Shown piece after piece: positions 26,633 to 35,429 of a stretch of 64,000 bases of DNA. This DNA is from Sphingomonas sp. ID1715 (GTDB lineage Bacteria > Pseudomonadota > Alphaproteobacteria > Sphingomonadales > Sphingomonadaceae). The notes below the pieces were generated by a model that had not been told where the DNA came from, ran no database searches, and worked only from the letters and a program-made list of their open reading frames with translations. Made by a program: the position numbers and the translations under genes. The stretch is from positions 310,001 through 374,000 of the forward strand of contig NZ_JABEPR010000002.1 of NCBI RefSeq assembly GCF_013044515.1. The letters are read 5' to 3'. Each line of letters opens with the position of its first letter. Within the stretch, counting starts at the first letter, position 1.

Positions 26633-27804
26633 TCCGCTTCGACGAGGCCGTGCGGCTGGTCGCTGCAGCGGCACAACCGCTCGGCAGCGAGACGATCAAG
26701 CTCGATGAGGCGCATGGGCGGGTGCTTGCCGCGCCGGTGATAGCGCGGGTCTCGTCCCCCTGGGCGGATGTGTCGACAATGGACGGCTATGCGGTTCACG
26801 AGGCGGACCTCGGCGTATCGGCGCTGCGCGTGATCGGCCAATCCTTCCCCGGCAACGGCTTCGATGGGTCGATTGCGGCAGGCGAGGCCGTGCGCATCTT
26901 CACCGGCGCGCCGGTTCCTGCCGGCGCCGATCGGGTGATCATCCAGGAGAATGTGCAACGCGAGGACGATCGGCTGCGCGTATTGGAGGTCGGGTCGGGT
27001 ACGAATATCCGCCGGGCCGGGTCGGACTTTGTCGAGGGCGCCGTTCTGCTGGAGCCCGGCACCGTGCTCAATCCCCGCGCCTTGGTCGCCGCCGCCGCCG
27101 CCGATGTCGCGGAAGTGACGGTGCATCGCCGCCCCCGCCTTCGCCTGATCGCCACCGGCGACGAACTGGCCGAACCGGGCAGTGCGCGCGATCGCTTTGG
27201 CGCCATCCCCGAGAGCATCTCCGTGGGCGTGGCGGCGCTCGCCAGCGAATGGGGCGCCGAGCCGATGGGCAAGACTCGCCTGTCCGACGATCTGGCAGCG
27301 ATGCGCACACATGCGCAAGCGGCCTGCGGCGACGCTGATCTGGTGGTCGTGACCGGCGGCGCCTCCGTCGGCGAGCGCGACTTCGCCAAGGCGATGTTCG
27401 GCGATACGCTCGATCTGATCTTCTCCAAGGTCGCGATCAAGCCCGGCAAGCCGGTCTGGCTCGGCCGGATGGGCGCCGCGCTGGTCATGGGCCTGCCCGG
27501 TAATCCGACCTCGGCAATGGTGACCGCGCGCCTGTTGCTCGCGCCCCTGATCGCCGGGATGACGGGCCGCGATCCGGCCGAAGCCCTGCGTTGGCGCCCT
27601 CTGCCCCTCCCTCACGCGCTCGGACCTGCCGGCGACCGCGAGACCTTTTCGCGAGCGGCCCTCGAGGCTGGTGCCCTGCGCCTGCTGCCCAACCAGGATT
27701 CAGGGGCGCAGAAGACGCTGGTCACCGCAGACCTGCTCGTTCGCCGGCCTGCAGGGGACTCCGGCCTCACAGCAGGCGCACCCGTGCAGGTGTTGGACTT
27801 CTAG
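26629..27804 (+). CDS. moeA: Molybdopterin molybdotransferase
   Basis: A protein of 391 residues that inserts molybdate into adenylylated molybdopterin. Seen are the N-terminal EAHGRVLAAPV segment, TMDGYAVHE, IFTGAPVPAGAD, then the MoaB-like domain with TGDELAEPG and VVTGGASVGERDF, and VMGLPGNPTSAMV. The C-terminal beta domain is complete. It is coupled to moaB. Its TAG overlaps the moaA TAG on the other strand within the palindrome CTAG. Confidence 0.95.
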   Translation: MIRFDEAVRLVAAAAQPLGSETIKLDEAHGRVLAAPVIARVSSPWADVSTMDGYAVHEADLGVSALRVIGQSFPGNGFDGSIAAGEAVRIFTGAPVPAGADRVIIQENVQREDDRLRVLEVGSGTNIRRAGSDFVEGAVLLEPGTVLNPRALVAAAAADVAEVTVHRRPRLRLIATGDELAEPGSARDRFGAIPESISVGVAALASEWGAEPMGKTRLSDDLAAMRTHAQAACGDADLVVVTGGASVGERDFAKAMFGDTLDLIFSKVAIKPGKPVWLGRMGAALVMGLPGNPTSAMVTARLLLAPLIAGMTGRDPAEALRWRPLPLPHALGPAGDRETFSRAALEAGALRLLPNQDSGAQKTLVTADLLVRRPAGDSGLTAGAPVQVLDF

Positions 27805-28802
27805 CCGCCGGTCACGCTCATATGCCGCGCCGTCGCCGGCGAGGCAGCAGCGATGTCGAACCGATGCCGCTCCGGCTTGCCGGAGAGCAGCCGGTCGAGC
27901 GCCTCGCTGACCGCCGCGGTGCCGCCGGCGCGCAGCAGGTCGCGCAGCTCGACCTTCTGATCATGGCCGAGGCAGCCATAGACGGTGCCCGTCGCCGCGA
28001 CGCGAATGCGGTTGCAACCGGCGCAGAAATTGTTGGTGAGCGGAGTGATCAGACCCAGCCTGATCCCCGCGCCCGCCACATCCCAATAGCGCGCCGGCCC
28101 GCCGGTCCGCATGAGGCTGGGGATCAGCGCGAAGCGCTGGTCCAACGCGCGCTTCACGCCGTCGAGCGGCAGGTAGTGGTCCGTCCGGTCGCCTTCCACG
28201 TCGCCGAGCGGCATCGTTTCGATCAGCGTCAGGTCGTGCCCCTCGCCTGCGCACCATGCGAGCATGTCGGCAATCTCATCCTCGTTGAGGCCCTTCAGCG
28301 CCACCATGTTGATCTTGATGCGCAGCCCGGCCGCCTTCGCCGCCCCGATGCCGCCGAGCACCTGCGCCAGGTCGCCACGCCGAGTGATATGGCGAAAGCG
28401 CTCGGGATCGCGGCTGTCGAGGCTGACATTCACCCGCCGCACGCCAGCCTGTGCCAGCAGCGGCGCAAAACGCGCCAATTGCGTGCCGTTGGTGGTGAGG
28501 GTCAGTTCGTCCAGGCCGTCGTCGATCCGCTCGCTAAGCCGGGCGATCAGCGTCTCGATTCCCCGCCGGACGAGCGGCTCGCCGCCGGTCAGGCGGATGC
28601 GGGTGACGCCACGAGCGATGAACAGCTCACCCAGAATCGCCAGTTCCTCGAGCGTCAGGATGTCGGGCTTGGGCAGGAAAACCATCTGCTCCGCCATGCA
28701 GTAGCGGCAGCGCAGGTCGCAGCGATCGGTCACCGACAGCCGCACATAACTGATCCGCCGGCCAAAGCCGTCGATCATCGGATTGTCCGGTCCACCCGAC
28801 AT
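27801..28802 (-). CDS. moaA: GTP 3',8-cyclase MoaA
   Basis: Radical-SAM enzyme of 333 residues catalysing the first step of molybdenum cofactor synthesis. The N-terminal cluster motif is CDLRCRYC (about residue 27), followed by LTGGEPLVR; the C-terminal second cluster has CAGCNRIR and a further Cys in YGCLG. It ends in GG, as in canonical MoaA, where the Gly-Gly tail matters for activity. ATG 28802. It converges on moaB-moeA, placing three Moco genes together. Confidence 0.96.
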   Translation of the reverse strand: MSGGPDNPMIDGFGRRISYVRLSVTDRCDLRCRYCMAEQMVFLPKPDILTLEELAILGELFIARGVTRIRLTGGEPLVRRGIETLIARLSERIDDGLDELTLTTNGTQLARFAPLLAQAGVRRVNVSLDSRDPERFRHITRRGDLAQVLGGIGAAKAAGLRIKINMVALKGLNEDEIADMLAWCAGEGHDLTLIETMPLGDVEGDRTDHYLPLDGVKRALDQRFALIPSLMRTGGPARYWDVAGAGIRLGLITPLTNNFCAGCNRIRVAATGTVYGCLGHDQKVELRDLLRAGGTAAVSEALDRLLSGKPERHRFDIAAASPATARHMSVTGG

Positions 28803-28834
28803 CCGGTCTGTCTACCCGTCGCGCAGCGCCGCGC

Positions 28835-30394
28835 CTATTCCCATTCGATTGTTCCAGGCGGCTTCGATGTGTAATCGTAGGTGACCCGGTTGATGCCCTG
28901 CACTTCGTTGACGATCCGCGTCGCCACGCGCGAGAGGAACTGCGGATCGAACGGGAAGATGTCGGCCGTCATGCCGTCGGTCGAGGTCACCGCACGCAGG
29001 GCGCAGACATATTCGTAGGTGCGGTAATCGCCCATGACGCCGACGGTGCGCACCGGCAGCAGCACGGCGAAGGCCTGCCAGATGGCATCGTACAGGCCGG
29101 CGTTGCGGATCTCCTCGAGGTAGATCGCATCCGCTTTGCGTAAGATGTCGCATTTATCCTTGGTGACTTCGCCCGGGATGCGGATCGCGAGCCCGGGGCC
29201 CGGGAAAGGATGCCGGCCCACGAATGCGTCCGGGAGGCCCAGCTCGCGGCCGAGTTCACGCACTTCATCCTTGAACAGCTCGCGCAAGGGCTCGACCAGC
29301 TTCATGTTCATGCGCTCGGGCAGGCCACCGACATTGTGGTGGCTCTTGATCGTCACCGACGGGCCGCCGGTGAAGCTGACGCTCTCGATCACGTCCGGAT
29401 AAAGCGTGCCCTGCGCCAGGAAGTCCGCGCCGCCGATCTTTTTGGCCTCGTCTTCGAACACGTCGATGAAGGTCTTGCCGATAAACTTGCGCTTGGCCTC
29501 GGGGTCGCTGACGCCAGCAAGCCCGGACAGGAACAGCGTCTCGGCGTTCACGTGAACGAGCGGAATGTTGTAGCTGTTGCGGAACAGCGAGACGACCTGC
29601 TCCGCCTCGCCTTTGCGCATCAGGCCGTGATCGACGAAGACGCAAGTCAGCTGGTCGCCGATGGCTTCGTGGATCAGCACTGCCGCGACCGCCGAATCGA
29701 CGCCCCCCGAGAGGCCGCAGATCACCTTGCCCTTGCCGACCTGCGCGCGGATGTCCGCAATCTTGGTCTGGCGATATTCCGCCATCGTCCAGTCGCCGGG
29801 ACAGCCGCAGATGTGGCGGACGAAGTTGGCGAGCAATTTGTGCCCGTCGGGCGTGTGCACGACCTCCGGGTGGAACATCAGGCTGTAGAAGCGCCGCGCC
29901 TCGTCGGTCGCGACAGCATAGGGCGCGCCTTCCGACTGCGCGACGACGCTGAAGCCTTCGGGCAGCCGCTCGACACGGTCGCCATGGCTCATCCACACCT
30001 GGTGCTTTTCGCCCTCGCTCCACAGCCCGTCGAACAGGGCGGACCGGCCGCTGACTTCGATATAGGCGCGCCCGAATTCGCGGCTATCCGACGGCGCAAC
30101 CATGCCGCCCAGCTGGTGCGACATGGTCTGCTGGCCATAGCAGATGCCGAGGATCGGCAGGCCGGCGTCGAAGATGTGCTGCGGCGCACGCGGGCTATCT
30201 TCCCACATTACCGAGGAGGGGCCGCCCGACAGGATGATGCCTTTCGGCTTCAGTCGGTCGAAGGCTGCCGCGGCGGCGTTGAACGGAGCGATCTCGGAGT
30301 AGACGCCCGCTTCGCGCACGCGGCGGGCGATCAGCTGGGTGACCTGGCTGCCAAAGTCGATGATCAGGATGGAATCGTGCGCATGGGTGTCCAT
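28835..30394 (-). CDS. guaA: GMP synthase (glutamine-hydrolysing)
   Basis: A protein of 519 residues converting XMP to GMP. The class I glutaminase domain has the Cys in [14 protein letters not shown] and the His-Glu of FHPEVVHT; the PP-loop ATP pyrophosphatase is [10 protein letters not shown]. The C-terminal dimerisation domain ends in [13 protein letters not shown], the conserved terminus. ATG 30394. It lies 32 bases upstream of moaA on the same strand and may be cotranscribed. Confidence 0.98.
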   Translation of the reverse strand: MDTHAHDSILIIDFGSQVTQLIARRVREAGVYSEIAPFNAAAAAFDRLKPKGIILSGGPSSVMWEDSPRAPQHIFDAGLPILGICYGQQTMSHQLGGMVAPSDSREFGRAYIEVSGRSALFDGLWSEGEKHQVWMSHGDRVERLPEGFSVVAQSEGAPYAVATDEARRFYSLMFHPEVVHTPDGHKLLANFVRHICGCPGDWTMAEYRQTKIADIRAQVGKGKVICGLSGGVDSAVAAVLIHEAIGDQLTCVFVDHGLMRKGEAEQVVSLFRNSYNIPLVHVNAETLFLSGLAGVSDPEAKRKFIGKTFIDVFEDEAKKIGGADFLAQGTLYPDVIESVSFTGGPSVTIKSHHNVGGLPERMNMKLVEPLRELFKDEVRELGRELGLPDAFVGRHPFPGPGLAIRIPGEVTKDKCDILRKADAIYLEEIRNAGLYDAIWQAFAVLLPVRTVGVMGDYRTYEYVCALRAVTSTDGMTADIFPFDPQFLSRVATRIVNEVQGINRVTYDYTSKPPGTIEWE

Positions 30395-30420
30395 GCGCCG
30401 AGCCTGTTAGCAGAAGGGGC

Positions 30421-30441
30421 GCGGCGGGAAAGCCCCGCCGC
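30421..30441 (-). terminator. Stable hairpin after the 167-residue exported protein gene
   Basis: Perfect 8-base-pair stem GCGGCGGG (30421-30428) with CCCGCCGC (30434-30441) and a 5-base loop, 10 bases after the stop at 30451. There is no real T-tract, so termination is possible but unproven; it also lies just before guaA. Confidence 0.35.
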
Positions 30442-30450
30442 GCCTACGGG

Positions 30451-30954
30451 TCAACGCCGCGCGAACTCGTGCCCCAGATCGACATTGACGACGCGGCCGT
30501 CGCGCACCGCGCAGCGAAAGCCCCAGCTTTCCGGCCGCGGATCGCGCCACCCGCGGCGCGCGTCGACGACGCCGTCGACATTCCAGCCGCCGGGGATGCG
30601 TTCGACTCCGTCGATGTCGCGCACCACGGCACGATAGCCGCGGTCATAGCCCTGCTGCTCGGCCGCCTGGGCACACGCGTCGACGGCCGCATCCTCGGTC
30701 CCGGCAAAGTCCTGCGCAGGTGCGACCCGACCTGCATAGCGCCCGCCGCCTTCACTATAACCCTGTCGCGCTGCCCGCCACGCCTCGCGAGCGGAGACGG
30801 CTGCGTCCGCTGCTGCACGTTCTGCTGCCACTGCCGCCTCGCCGACCGCACGGCCGATGTCGCGCGACAGTGCCGGATCGACGAGCTGCGCCGAGGCCGC
30901 CGTGCTCCCCAGCAGAGTCGCGCTTAAAGCGGCAAACACACCAAGCTTGTTCAT
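30451..30954 (-). CDS. Exported hypothetical protein, 167 residues
   Basis: The signal peptide MNKLGVFAALSATLLGSTAASA is followed by an Ala-rich helical segment (about 38-65, EAAVAAERAAADAAVSAREA), then a folded C-terminal part with two Cys (DACAQAAEQQGYD and WGFRCAVRDGR) that could form a disulfide. Function is unknown. ATG 30954 is preceded by GGAG. It probably acts in the periplasm. Confidence 0.75.
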   Translation of the reverse strand: MNKLGVFAALSATLLGSTAASAQLVDPALSRDIGRAVGEAAVAAERAAADAAVSAREAWRAARQGYSEGGGRYAGRVAPAQDFAGTEDAAVDACAQAAEQQGYDRGYRAVVRDIDGVERIPGGWNVDGVVDARRGWRDPRPESWGFRCAVRDGRVVNVDLGHEFARR

Positions 30955-31026
30955 GCCAACCACTCCATCCCCCGCAAAAAAGATCGGACACTTATACCGG
31001 TTCCAACTGAGTGTGCGATGAATGGC

Positions 31027-31257
31027 TTAGTCCTTGCTTGCGAACAGCCAGACACGGATCGCGCTGGCCAGGTTCGGCGGCTCCGGGAGCGCGATCCGCT
31101 CCGCGTCGATCCGCGCGACCAGCGCCGACAGGGGCAGTTCCGCGTCGCGCGCCGCCTCCTCCAAAGCCGACCAGAAGACCGGCTCGAGGCTGATCGACGT
31201 CGGATGTCCGGCAATGGTGATCGAACGCTTGACGGGCGATGCGTAGGGCACAGTCAC
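31027..31257 (-). CDS. Ribbon-helix-helix domain protein
   Basis: A protein of about 76 residues with a ribbon-helix-helix fold of the alphaproteobacterial RHH_4 type: KRSITIAGHPTSISLEPVFW (strand and first helix), then ALEEAARDAELPLSALVARI and NLASAIRVWLFA. It may bind DNA as a dimer. The start is uncertain: GTG 31257 and 31251 and a TTG at 31314 are in frame, and none has a convincing ribosome site. No toxin partner is adjacent. Confidence 0.7.
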   Translation of the reverse strand: MTVPYASPVKRSITIAGHPTSISLEPVFWSALEEAARDAELPLSALVARIDAERIALPEPPNLASAIRVWLFASKD

Positions 31258-31353
31258 GGGCGGAGTGTAAGAAAGTGTTGCTGCCTCTGCCAGCGGATTG
31301 CGGCGTGTGACCAACGACCTATCTGACCCGCATCCAAAGACGGGCCAAGGTAG

Positions 31354-31635
31354 ATGATTACAGGATTAGTGATTTCGCTGGCAGCGATCGGGCAGGTGAT
31401 CGCCGTCGATGACGGCCGCGCCACCGTGCGCCCTTCCGGAGCCGTTGCGGTTGGGGACATGCTGGTCACACATCGGCTTGAGCCGGCCTCTGGCGCGCCC
31501 GGCCGGGCACCGTTTTTCCGCTGGAGCAAGGCAGCGAAGGTGCGGGTGACGGCGGTGCGCCCCGACGGCACCGCCGAGGTCGCGCTCGTGCGCGGACGGG
31601 TTGCGGCGGGCGATCGCGTCGCCGCCGCCGACTAG
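31354..31635 (+). CDS. Hypothetical small protein, 93 residues
   Basis: The N-terminus is hydrophobic (MITGLVISLAAIGQVIAV) and may be a signal peptide or anchor. The rest is beta-rich with two related blocks ending in VAVGDMLVTH and VAAGDRVAA, reminiscent of small beta domains, but no family is recognised. ATG 31354 follows AAGG at 31342-31345. It is divergent from the RHH gene and convergent with mltG. Confidence 0.5.
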   Translation: MITGLVISLAAIGQVIAVDDGRATVRPSGAVAVGDMLVTHRLEPASGAPGRAPFFRWSKAAKVRVTAVRPDGTAEVALVRGRVAAGDRVAAAD

Positions 31636-31661
31636 GGTCCGGAGCGAGCAGCCGCCCGGTT

Positions 31662-32621
31662 CTACATCTCTCCACGCGCGCGCCGGATGGCGTACCAGCG
31701 CGCGACGTTGGCGTTGTGCTCGGCGAGCGTGTCGGCAAAGACGTGACCGCCGTCGCCCTTTGCGACGAAATACAGCGCTTTGGTCGGCGCGGGATCGAGC
31801 ACCGCCGCGATCGAGGCCTTCCCCGGATTGGCGATCGGGCCCAGCGGCAGGCCGGCCCGTGCATAGGTGTTGTAGCCGTTATCCGCGTGCAGTTCAGACT
31901 GAAGGATGCGGCGGCCGAGCGGCTTGCCCTTGGTCACCGGATAGATGACGGTCGGATCGGCCTGGAGTGGCATGCCGATGCGCAAGCGATTAGAATAGAC
32001 GCCGGCGACCATGCGGCGTTCGGCCGGCACGCCGGTCTCCTTTTCGACGATCGCAGCGAGCGTTACCGCCTCTTGCGGCGTGCGCACCACCGCGCCCGGC
32101 TTCCGCTTGGCCCAGAGTTCGGCCAGCGCCTTGTCCATCGCGGCCGTCATCCGCTTCAGCACCGCGGCGCGGCGTTCGCCGCGCTGATAGCTGTAGCTGT
32201 CGGGCAGCACCGAGCCTTCCGCGGGAACCGGCGCGGAGCCGGTCAGCAGCGGCGTCGCCATCAATTTCTCATGCACCAGGATGGAAGGCATGCCCTCCGG
32301 AATGGTCACCAGCCGCTGCAGCGTCTTACCCGATTGCAGCAGCGCGACGATCTCGCGGGCGCTAGCATGCTTCGGCACTTCATATTCGCCGGCGCGGATC
32401 GTCCCCTCGCCGCCGAACAGCCGCGCGAGCAGGTAGAAGCGATCGGCCGAGGCGATGGCGCCCGCCTTCTCCAGCTCGCGGGCAGCCGAGCGCAGCGTGC
32501 CGCCTTCGGGCACGGTGACGGCGACGGCCTTTGGCGCGGGGCCCGCACCGGTCCACGACAGGAAGGTGGCCCCGCCGGCGATGAGCGCAAGGGCAACGAG
32601 GAGGAGAAGGAGGCGGCGCAT
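31662..32621 (-). CDS. mltG: Endolytic transglycosylase MltG
   Basis: Inner-membrane lytic transglycosylase of 319 residues that cuts nascent peptidoglycan. One N-terminal helix (LLLLLVALALIAGGATFL) precedes a LysM-like region (VPEGGTLRSAARELEKAG) and the YceG catalytic domain, with the catalytic Glu in AAIVEKETG and the conserved GMPLQADPTVIY, YNTYARAGLPLGPI and LYFVAKGDG. ATG 32621 is used. It lies downstream of acpP-fabF on the same strand, as in many proteobacteria, but is separated from fabF by a 109-base palindromic repeat. Confidence 0.95.
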   Translation of the reverse strand: MRRLLLLLVALALIAGGATFLSWTGAGPAPKAVAVTVPEGGTLRSAARELEKAGAIASADRFYLLARLFGGEGTIRAGEYEVPKHASAREIVALLQSGKTLQRLVTIPEGMPSILVHEKLMATPLLTGSAPVPAEGSVLPDSYSYQRGERRAAVLKRMTAAMDKALAELWAKRKPGAVVRTPQEAVTLAAIVEKETGVPAERRMVAGVYSNRLRIGMPLQADPTVIYPVTKGKPLGRRILQSELHADNGYNTYARAGLPLGPIANPGKASIAAVLDPAPTKALYFVAKGDGGHVFADTLAEHNANVARWYAIRRARGEM

Positions 32622-32642
32622 CAATAGTCCTGGTGACATGGT

Positions 32643-32751
32643 CCTTCGAGACGCCGTTTCGACAAGCTCAACGGCTCCTCAGGATGAGCGGGATATATGG
32701 TTCCGCTCATCCTGAGGAGGGACTGAGCTCGGCGAAGGCCCGTCTCGAAGG
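32643..32751. repeat. Long palindromic repeat, type B, between fabF and mltG
   Basis: Roughly 49-base arms start CCTTCGAGACG and end CGTCTCGAAGG, each containing CTCATCCTGAGGAG or its complement. A near copy lies between zwf and edd. It fills the fabF-mltG gap almost entirely, starting one base after the fabF stop region. The whole element could fold into one long hairpin in either transcript. Confidence 0.88.
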
Positions 32752-32752
32752 A

Positions 32753-34012
32753 TCAGACCGCCCGCAGCACCAGGCTGGCGTTGGTGCCGCCAAAGCCGAA
32801 GCTGTTGTTCAGCACCGCCTTGACCTTCCGCTCCTTGGCGACGTGCGGCACGAGGTCAACGCCCTCCACGCCCTCACTCGGATTGTCGAGGTTGAGCGTC
32901 GGGGGCACGATCTGGTCGCGCATCGCCAGGATGCAGAAGATCGTCTCCACCGCGCCGGCGCCGCCGAGCAGATGACCGATCATGGACTTGGTCGAGCTCA
33001 TCGACAGGTTCGCGATGTCGTTGCCGAACAGACGACGGACCGCGCCCAGCTCCAGTTCGTCGCCCAAGGGCGTCGAAGTGCCGTGCGCGTTGATATAGTC
33101 GATGTCGCCAAGGCCGAGGCCGGACCGCTCCATCGCGACCTTCATCGCCCGGAACGCGCCGGCGCCCTCGGGGTGCGGCGCGGTGACGTGATAGGCGTCA
33201 CCCGACATGCCATAGCCGATCAGCTCGGCGTAGATCTTGGCGCCCCGCTTCTTGGCATGCTCATATTCCTCGAGCACGACCACGCCCGCGCCTTCGCCCA
33301 TGACGAAGCCGTCGCGATCCTTGTCATAGGGGCGCGAGCCGCGCTGCGGTTCGGCCTTGAAGTTGGTGGAGAGCGCGCGCGCCTGGGCGAAGCCGGCGAT
33401 GCCGATCGGGCAGATCGCGCCTTCGGCGCCGCCGGCCAGCATCACGTCGGCGTCGCCGAGCTGGATCATGCGGCCCGCGTCGCCGATCGAGTGCGCGCCG
33501 GTGGAGCAGGCGGTCACCACCGCATGGTTCGGCCCCATCAGCCCGTATTTGATCGAAACCTGGCCCGAGATGAGGTTGATCAGCCGCCCGTGGACGAAGT
33601 GCGGCGAGACCCGGCGCGGCCCCTTTTCGTGCAGCACCAGCGACTCGGACTCGATGCCCGGCAGACCGCCAATGCCCGCGCCGATTGAGCAGCCGATGCG
33701 CAGCCGTTCTTCTTCGGTCGCGTCGACCAGGCCAGCATCCTCGATCGCCTGGCCGGCGGCGTCGATGCCGTAGATGATGAACGGATCGACCTGGCGCTGC
33801 ACCTTGTGGTCCACGCGCTTGTTGGGGTCGAAGCCATAGGCATGGTCGGCGGGCTTGACCTCGCAGGCATAGTCGCAGGCATAGTCGGTCGCGTCGAAGC
33901 GCGTGATCGTGCCGGCGCCCGACTTGCCCGCCTTGATGTTGTTCCAGCTTGTCTCGACGTCGCCGCCCAAGGGGGTGACGAGGCCCAGACCGGTGACGAC
34001 GACACGGCGCAT
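32753..34012 (-). CDS. fabF: 3-oxoacyl-ACP synthase II
   Basis: Condensing enzyme of 419 residues for fatty acid elongation. The catalytic triad is Cys in [11 protein letters not shown], His in [11 protein letters not shown] and His in [10 protein letters not shown]. The N-terminus [16 protein letters not shown] and terminal [12 protein letters not shown] are canonical. ATG 34012 follows GGAG. It lies 93 bases after acpP, its carrier-protein partner, and is probably in one operon with it. Confidence 0.97.
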   Translation of the reverse strand: MRRVVVTGLGLVTPLGGDVETSWNNIKAGKSGAGTITRFDATDYACDYACEVKPADHAYGFDPNKRVDHKVQRQVDPFIIYGIDAAGQAIEDAGLVDATEEERLRIGCSIGAGIGGLPGIESESLVLHEKGPRRVSPHFVHGRLINLISGQVSIKYGLMGPNHAVVTACSTGAHSIGDAGRMIQLGDADVMLAGGAEGAICPIGIAGFAQARALSTNFKAEPQRGSRPYDKDRDGFVMGEGAGVVVLEEYEHAKKRGAKIYAELIGYGMSGDAYHVTAPHPEGAGAFRAMKVAMERSGLGLGDIDYINAHGTSTPLGDELELGAVRRLFGNDIANLSMSSTKSMIGHLLGGAGAVETIFCILAMRDQIVPPTLNLDNPSEGVEGVDLVPHVAKERKVKAVLNNSFGFGGTNASLVLRAV

Positions 34013-34105
34013 GCTAGCTCCAGTTCTTCAAAGCGAAACGGCCCCCCTGCCCCGATCGGGCTGGAGAGCCGTCCTATTCAACATGGCGGCCGAAGCCGCC
34101 TGGGC

Positions 34106-34342
34106 TCAGCCCTTGTTGTTGTCGATATAGCTGATCGCGTCCTTGACGGTCGTGATCTTTTCGGCGGCGTCGTCCGGAATCTCGACCCCGAACTCTTCCT
34201 CGAAGGCCATGACGAGTTCGACGATGTCGAGGCTGTCCGCGCCCAGATCGTCGATGAAGCTGGCGTCCTCGGTGACTTTGTCGGCCTCGACGCCGAGATG
34301 TTCGACGACGATCTTCTTCACCCGGTCGGCAGTTTCGCTCAT
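34106..34342 (-). CDS. acpP: Acyl carrier protein
   Basis: Acidic carrier protein of 78 residues. The 4'-phosphopantetheine Ser is in [10 protein letters not shown] (about residue 37), and the helices [20 protein letters not shown] and [14 protein letters not shown] are canonical. Start ATG 34342 has GAAGGA upstream. First gene of the acpP-fabF(-mltG) set. A perfect 14-base palindrome lies 20 bases before the start. Confidence 0.98.
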   Translation of the reverse strand: MSETADRVKKIVVEHLGVEADKVTEDASFIDDLGADSLDIVELVMAFEEEFGVEIPDDAAEKITTVKDAISYIDNNKG

Positions 34343-34361
34343 GGACAGTCCTTCGTGTTAA

Positions 34362-34375
34362 GCTTTGCGCAAAGC
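34362..34375. promoter_or_regulatory. Perfect palindrome in the acpP leader/promoter
   Basis: GCTTTGCGCAAAGC is a perfect 14-base palindrome located 20 bases upstream of the acpP ATG and about 90 bases upstream of the divergent formyl-THF cyclo-ligase start. It may be an operator for a fatty-acid regulator or a small leader hairpin. The binding protein is unknown. Confidence 0.35.
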
Positions 34376-34462
34376 ACCTAATCCCGCACCTGAACGCTGG
34401 CAAGCCCCGCGCCTGCGAGTCTTGCCTAGGCAGCGCGTCCGGCGCCCCTTAAGGCGCGCTGA

Positions 34463-35032
34463 ATGGAGCCGGAAGAGCTGAAGCCCAGGCTGCGCGCCGA
34501 ACTGCGCGCGCGCCGCGATGCCTTTGTCGCAGGGCTGGACGCGGGCGGCCGCGCGTTCGCCTTTCGCCGCGCGCCGACACCGCTCCAGGCGCTGTTCGCC
34601 TCGGCACGCGTCGTCGCCGGCTATGTCGCCGTCGGCAGCGAGGCCGACCCGACAGCCTTGCTCGAACAGGCGCACGCACAGGGTGCGACTGTCGCCCTCG
34701 CCTATGTCGAGCGGCGCAGCGTCCCGATGCGCTTCCTGGCGTGGCGGCCGGGCGATCCCCTCGTCACCGGCTATTTCGGCCTCGCCCAGCCCGACCCCAG
34801 TCATGCCACCGAAGTCGAGCCCGACCTGTTCCTCGCACCCCTGCTCGGCTTTGACCGGCGGCTGCACCGGCTGGGGCAAGGCGCCGCCTTTTACGACCGC
34901 GCCTTTGCCCGCTTCCCGGATGCGATCCGGGTCGGCATGGGCTGGAGCGTGCAGGAGTTGCCCGCAGTGCCCGACGACCCGTGGGACATGCCGCTCCACG
35001 CGGTGCTGACCGAACGCGAGTGGATCCAGTGA
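34463..35032 (+). CDS. 5-formyltetrahydrofolate cyclo-ligase
   Basis: A protein of 189 residues converting 5-formyl-THF plus ATP to 5,10-methenyl-THF. The N-terminal basic helix KPRLRAELRARRDAF, VGSEADPTALLEQA, and the ATP-binding GFDRRLHRLGQGAAFYDR block (about 130-147) identify it. ATG 34463 has no strong ribosome site. TGA overlaps the ATG of the DUF2842 gene (TGATG). No 6S RNA gene, a frequent neighbour in other proteobacteria, was found in the upstream 120 bases. Confidence 0.92.
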   Translation: MEPEELKPRLRAELRARRDAFVAGLDAGGRAFAFRRAPTPLQALFASARVVAGYVAVGSEADPTALLEQAHAQGATVALAYVERRSVPMRFLAWRPGDPLVTGYFGLAQPDPSHATEVEPDLFLAPLLGFDRRLHRLGQGAAFYDRAFARFPDAIRVGMGWSVQELPAVPDDPWDMPLHAVLTEREWIQ

Positions 35033-35241
35033 TGGACCCGGCCAAGCGCAGCGTGATCGGCATGTTCATGGTGCTGGGGCTGATCGCGGCCTGGGCGGTG
35101 ATCGTCGCCAGCTTTTCCGGCGCGATCGGCGCTCTGCCGATCCTGTTGCAGGCAGTGATCTACGTCGCCGCCGGCGTCGCCTGGATCTTTCCCGCCAAGC
35201 CGATCATGCGCTGGATCGTGACGGGCCGCTGGCGCGCCTGA
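35032..35241 (+). CDS. DUF2842 small membrane protein
   Basis: A protein of 69 residues with two predicted helices: GMFMVLGLIAAWAVIVASF and LLQAVIYVAAGVAWIFPA. The end RWIVTGRW matches the DUF2842 family of alphaproteobacteria, whose function is unknown. It overlaps the cyclo-ligase stop by one base, so it is probably translated by coupling. Confidence 0.88.
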   Translation: MDPAKRSVIGMFMVLGLIAAWAVIVASFSGAIGALPILLQAVIYVAAGVAWIFPAKPIMRWIVTGRWRA

Positions 35242-35368
35242 GCGGCGGTTCGGGATTGATCTTCTCCCGCCCCCAGAAATTCTCGCCCCAGATGGCCGCG
35301 GCGGCATGCTGCAGCGACAGGGGATAGCTGGCGAGCGCGCGCGGCGCCCGGTCGGACTTGATGGACAT
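35204..35368 (-). CDS. Candidate 54-residue protein downstream of a Cys-rich leader
   Basis: Open frame of 54 codons starting ATG 35368, with a good GGAGA site 7-8 bases upstream. It begins MSIKSDRAPRALASYPLSLQ and contains IWGENFWGREKIN. It is unrecognised and overlaps the end of the DUF2842 gene in antisense. A short hairpin (GCGAGC/GCTCGC) directly precedes the ribosome site, and a 20-codon leader lies upstream, so it looks like a regulated coding unit or the remnant of one. The last 10 residues lie antisense to DUF2842. Confidence 0.4.
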   Translation of the reverse strand: MSIKSDRAPRALASYPLSLQHAAAAIWGENFWGREKINPEPPLRRASGPSRSSA

Positions 35369-35429
35369 GAAATATCTCCGGCGAGCCGTGCGCTCGCGTT
35401 AGGTCAGCGATGTGTCGGGGGGATGGCGG

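Noticed and set aside
31027-31635. RHH protein and the 93-residue protein as a toxin-antitoxin pair
   Set aside because: They are divergent, not cotranscribed, and the second has a membrane/secretory N-terminus and no toxin motif.
34343-34462. 6S RNA upstream of the 5-formyl-THF cyclo-ligase
   Set aside because: The gap is only 120 bases and shows no long imperfect hairpin with a central bubble.
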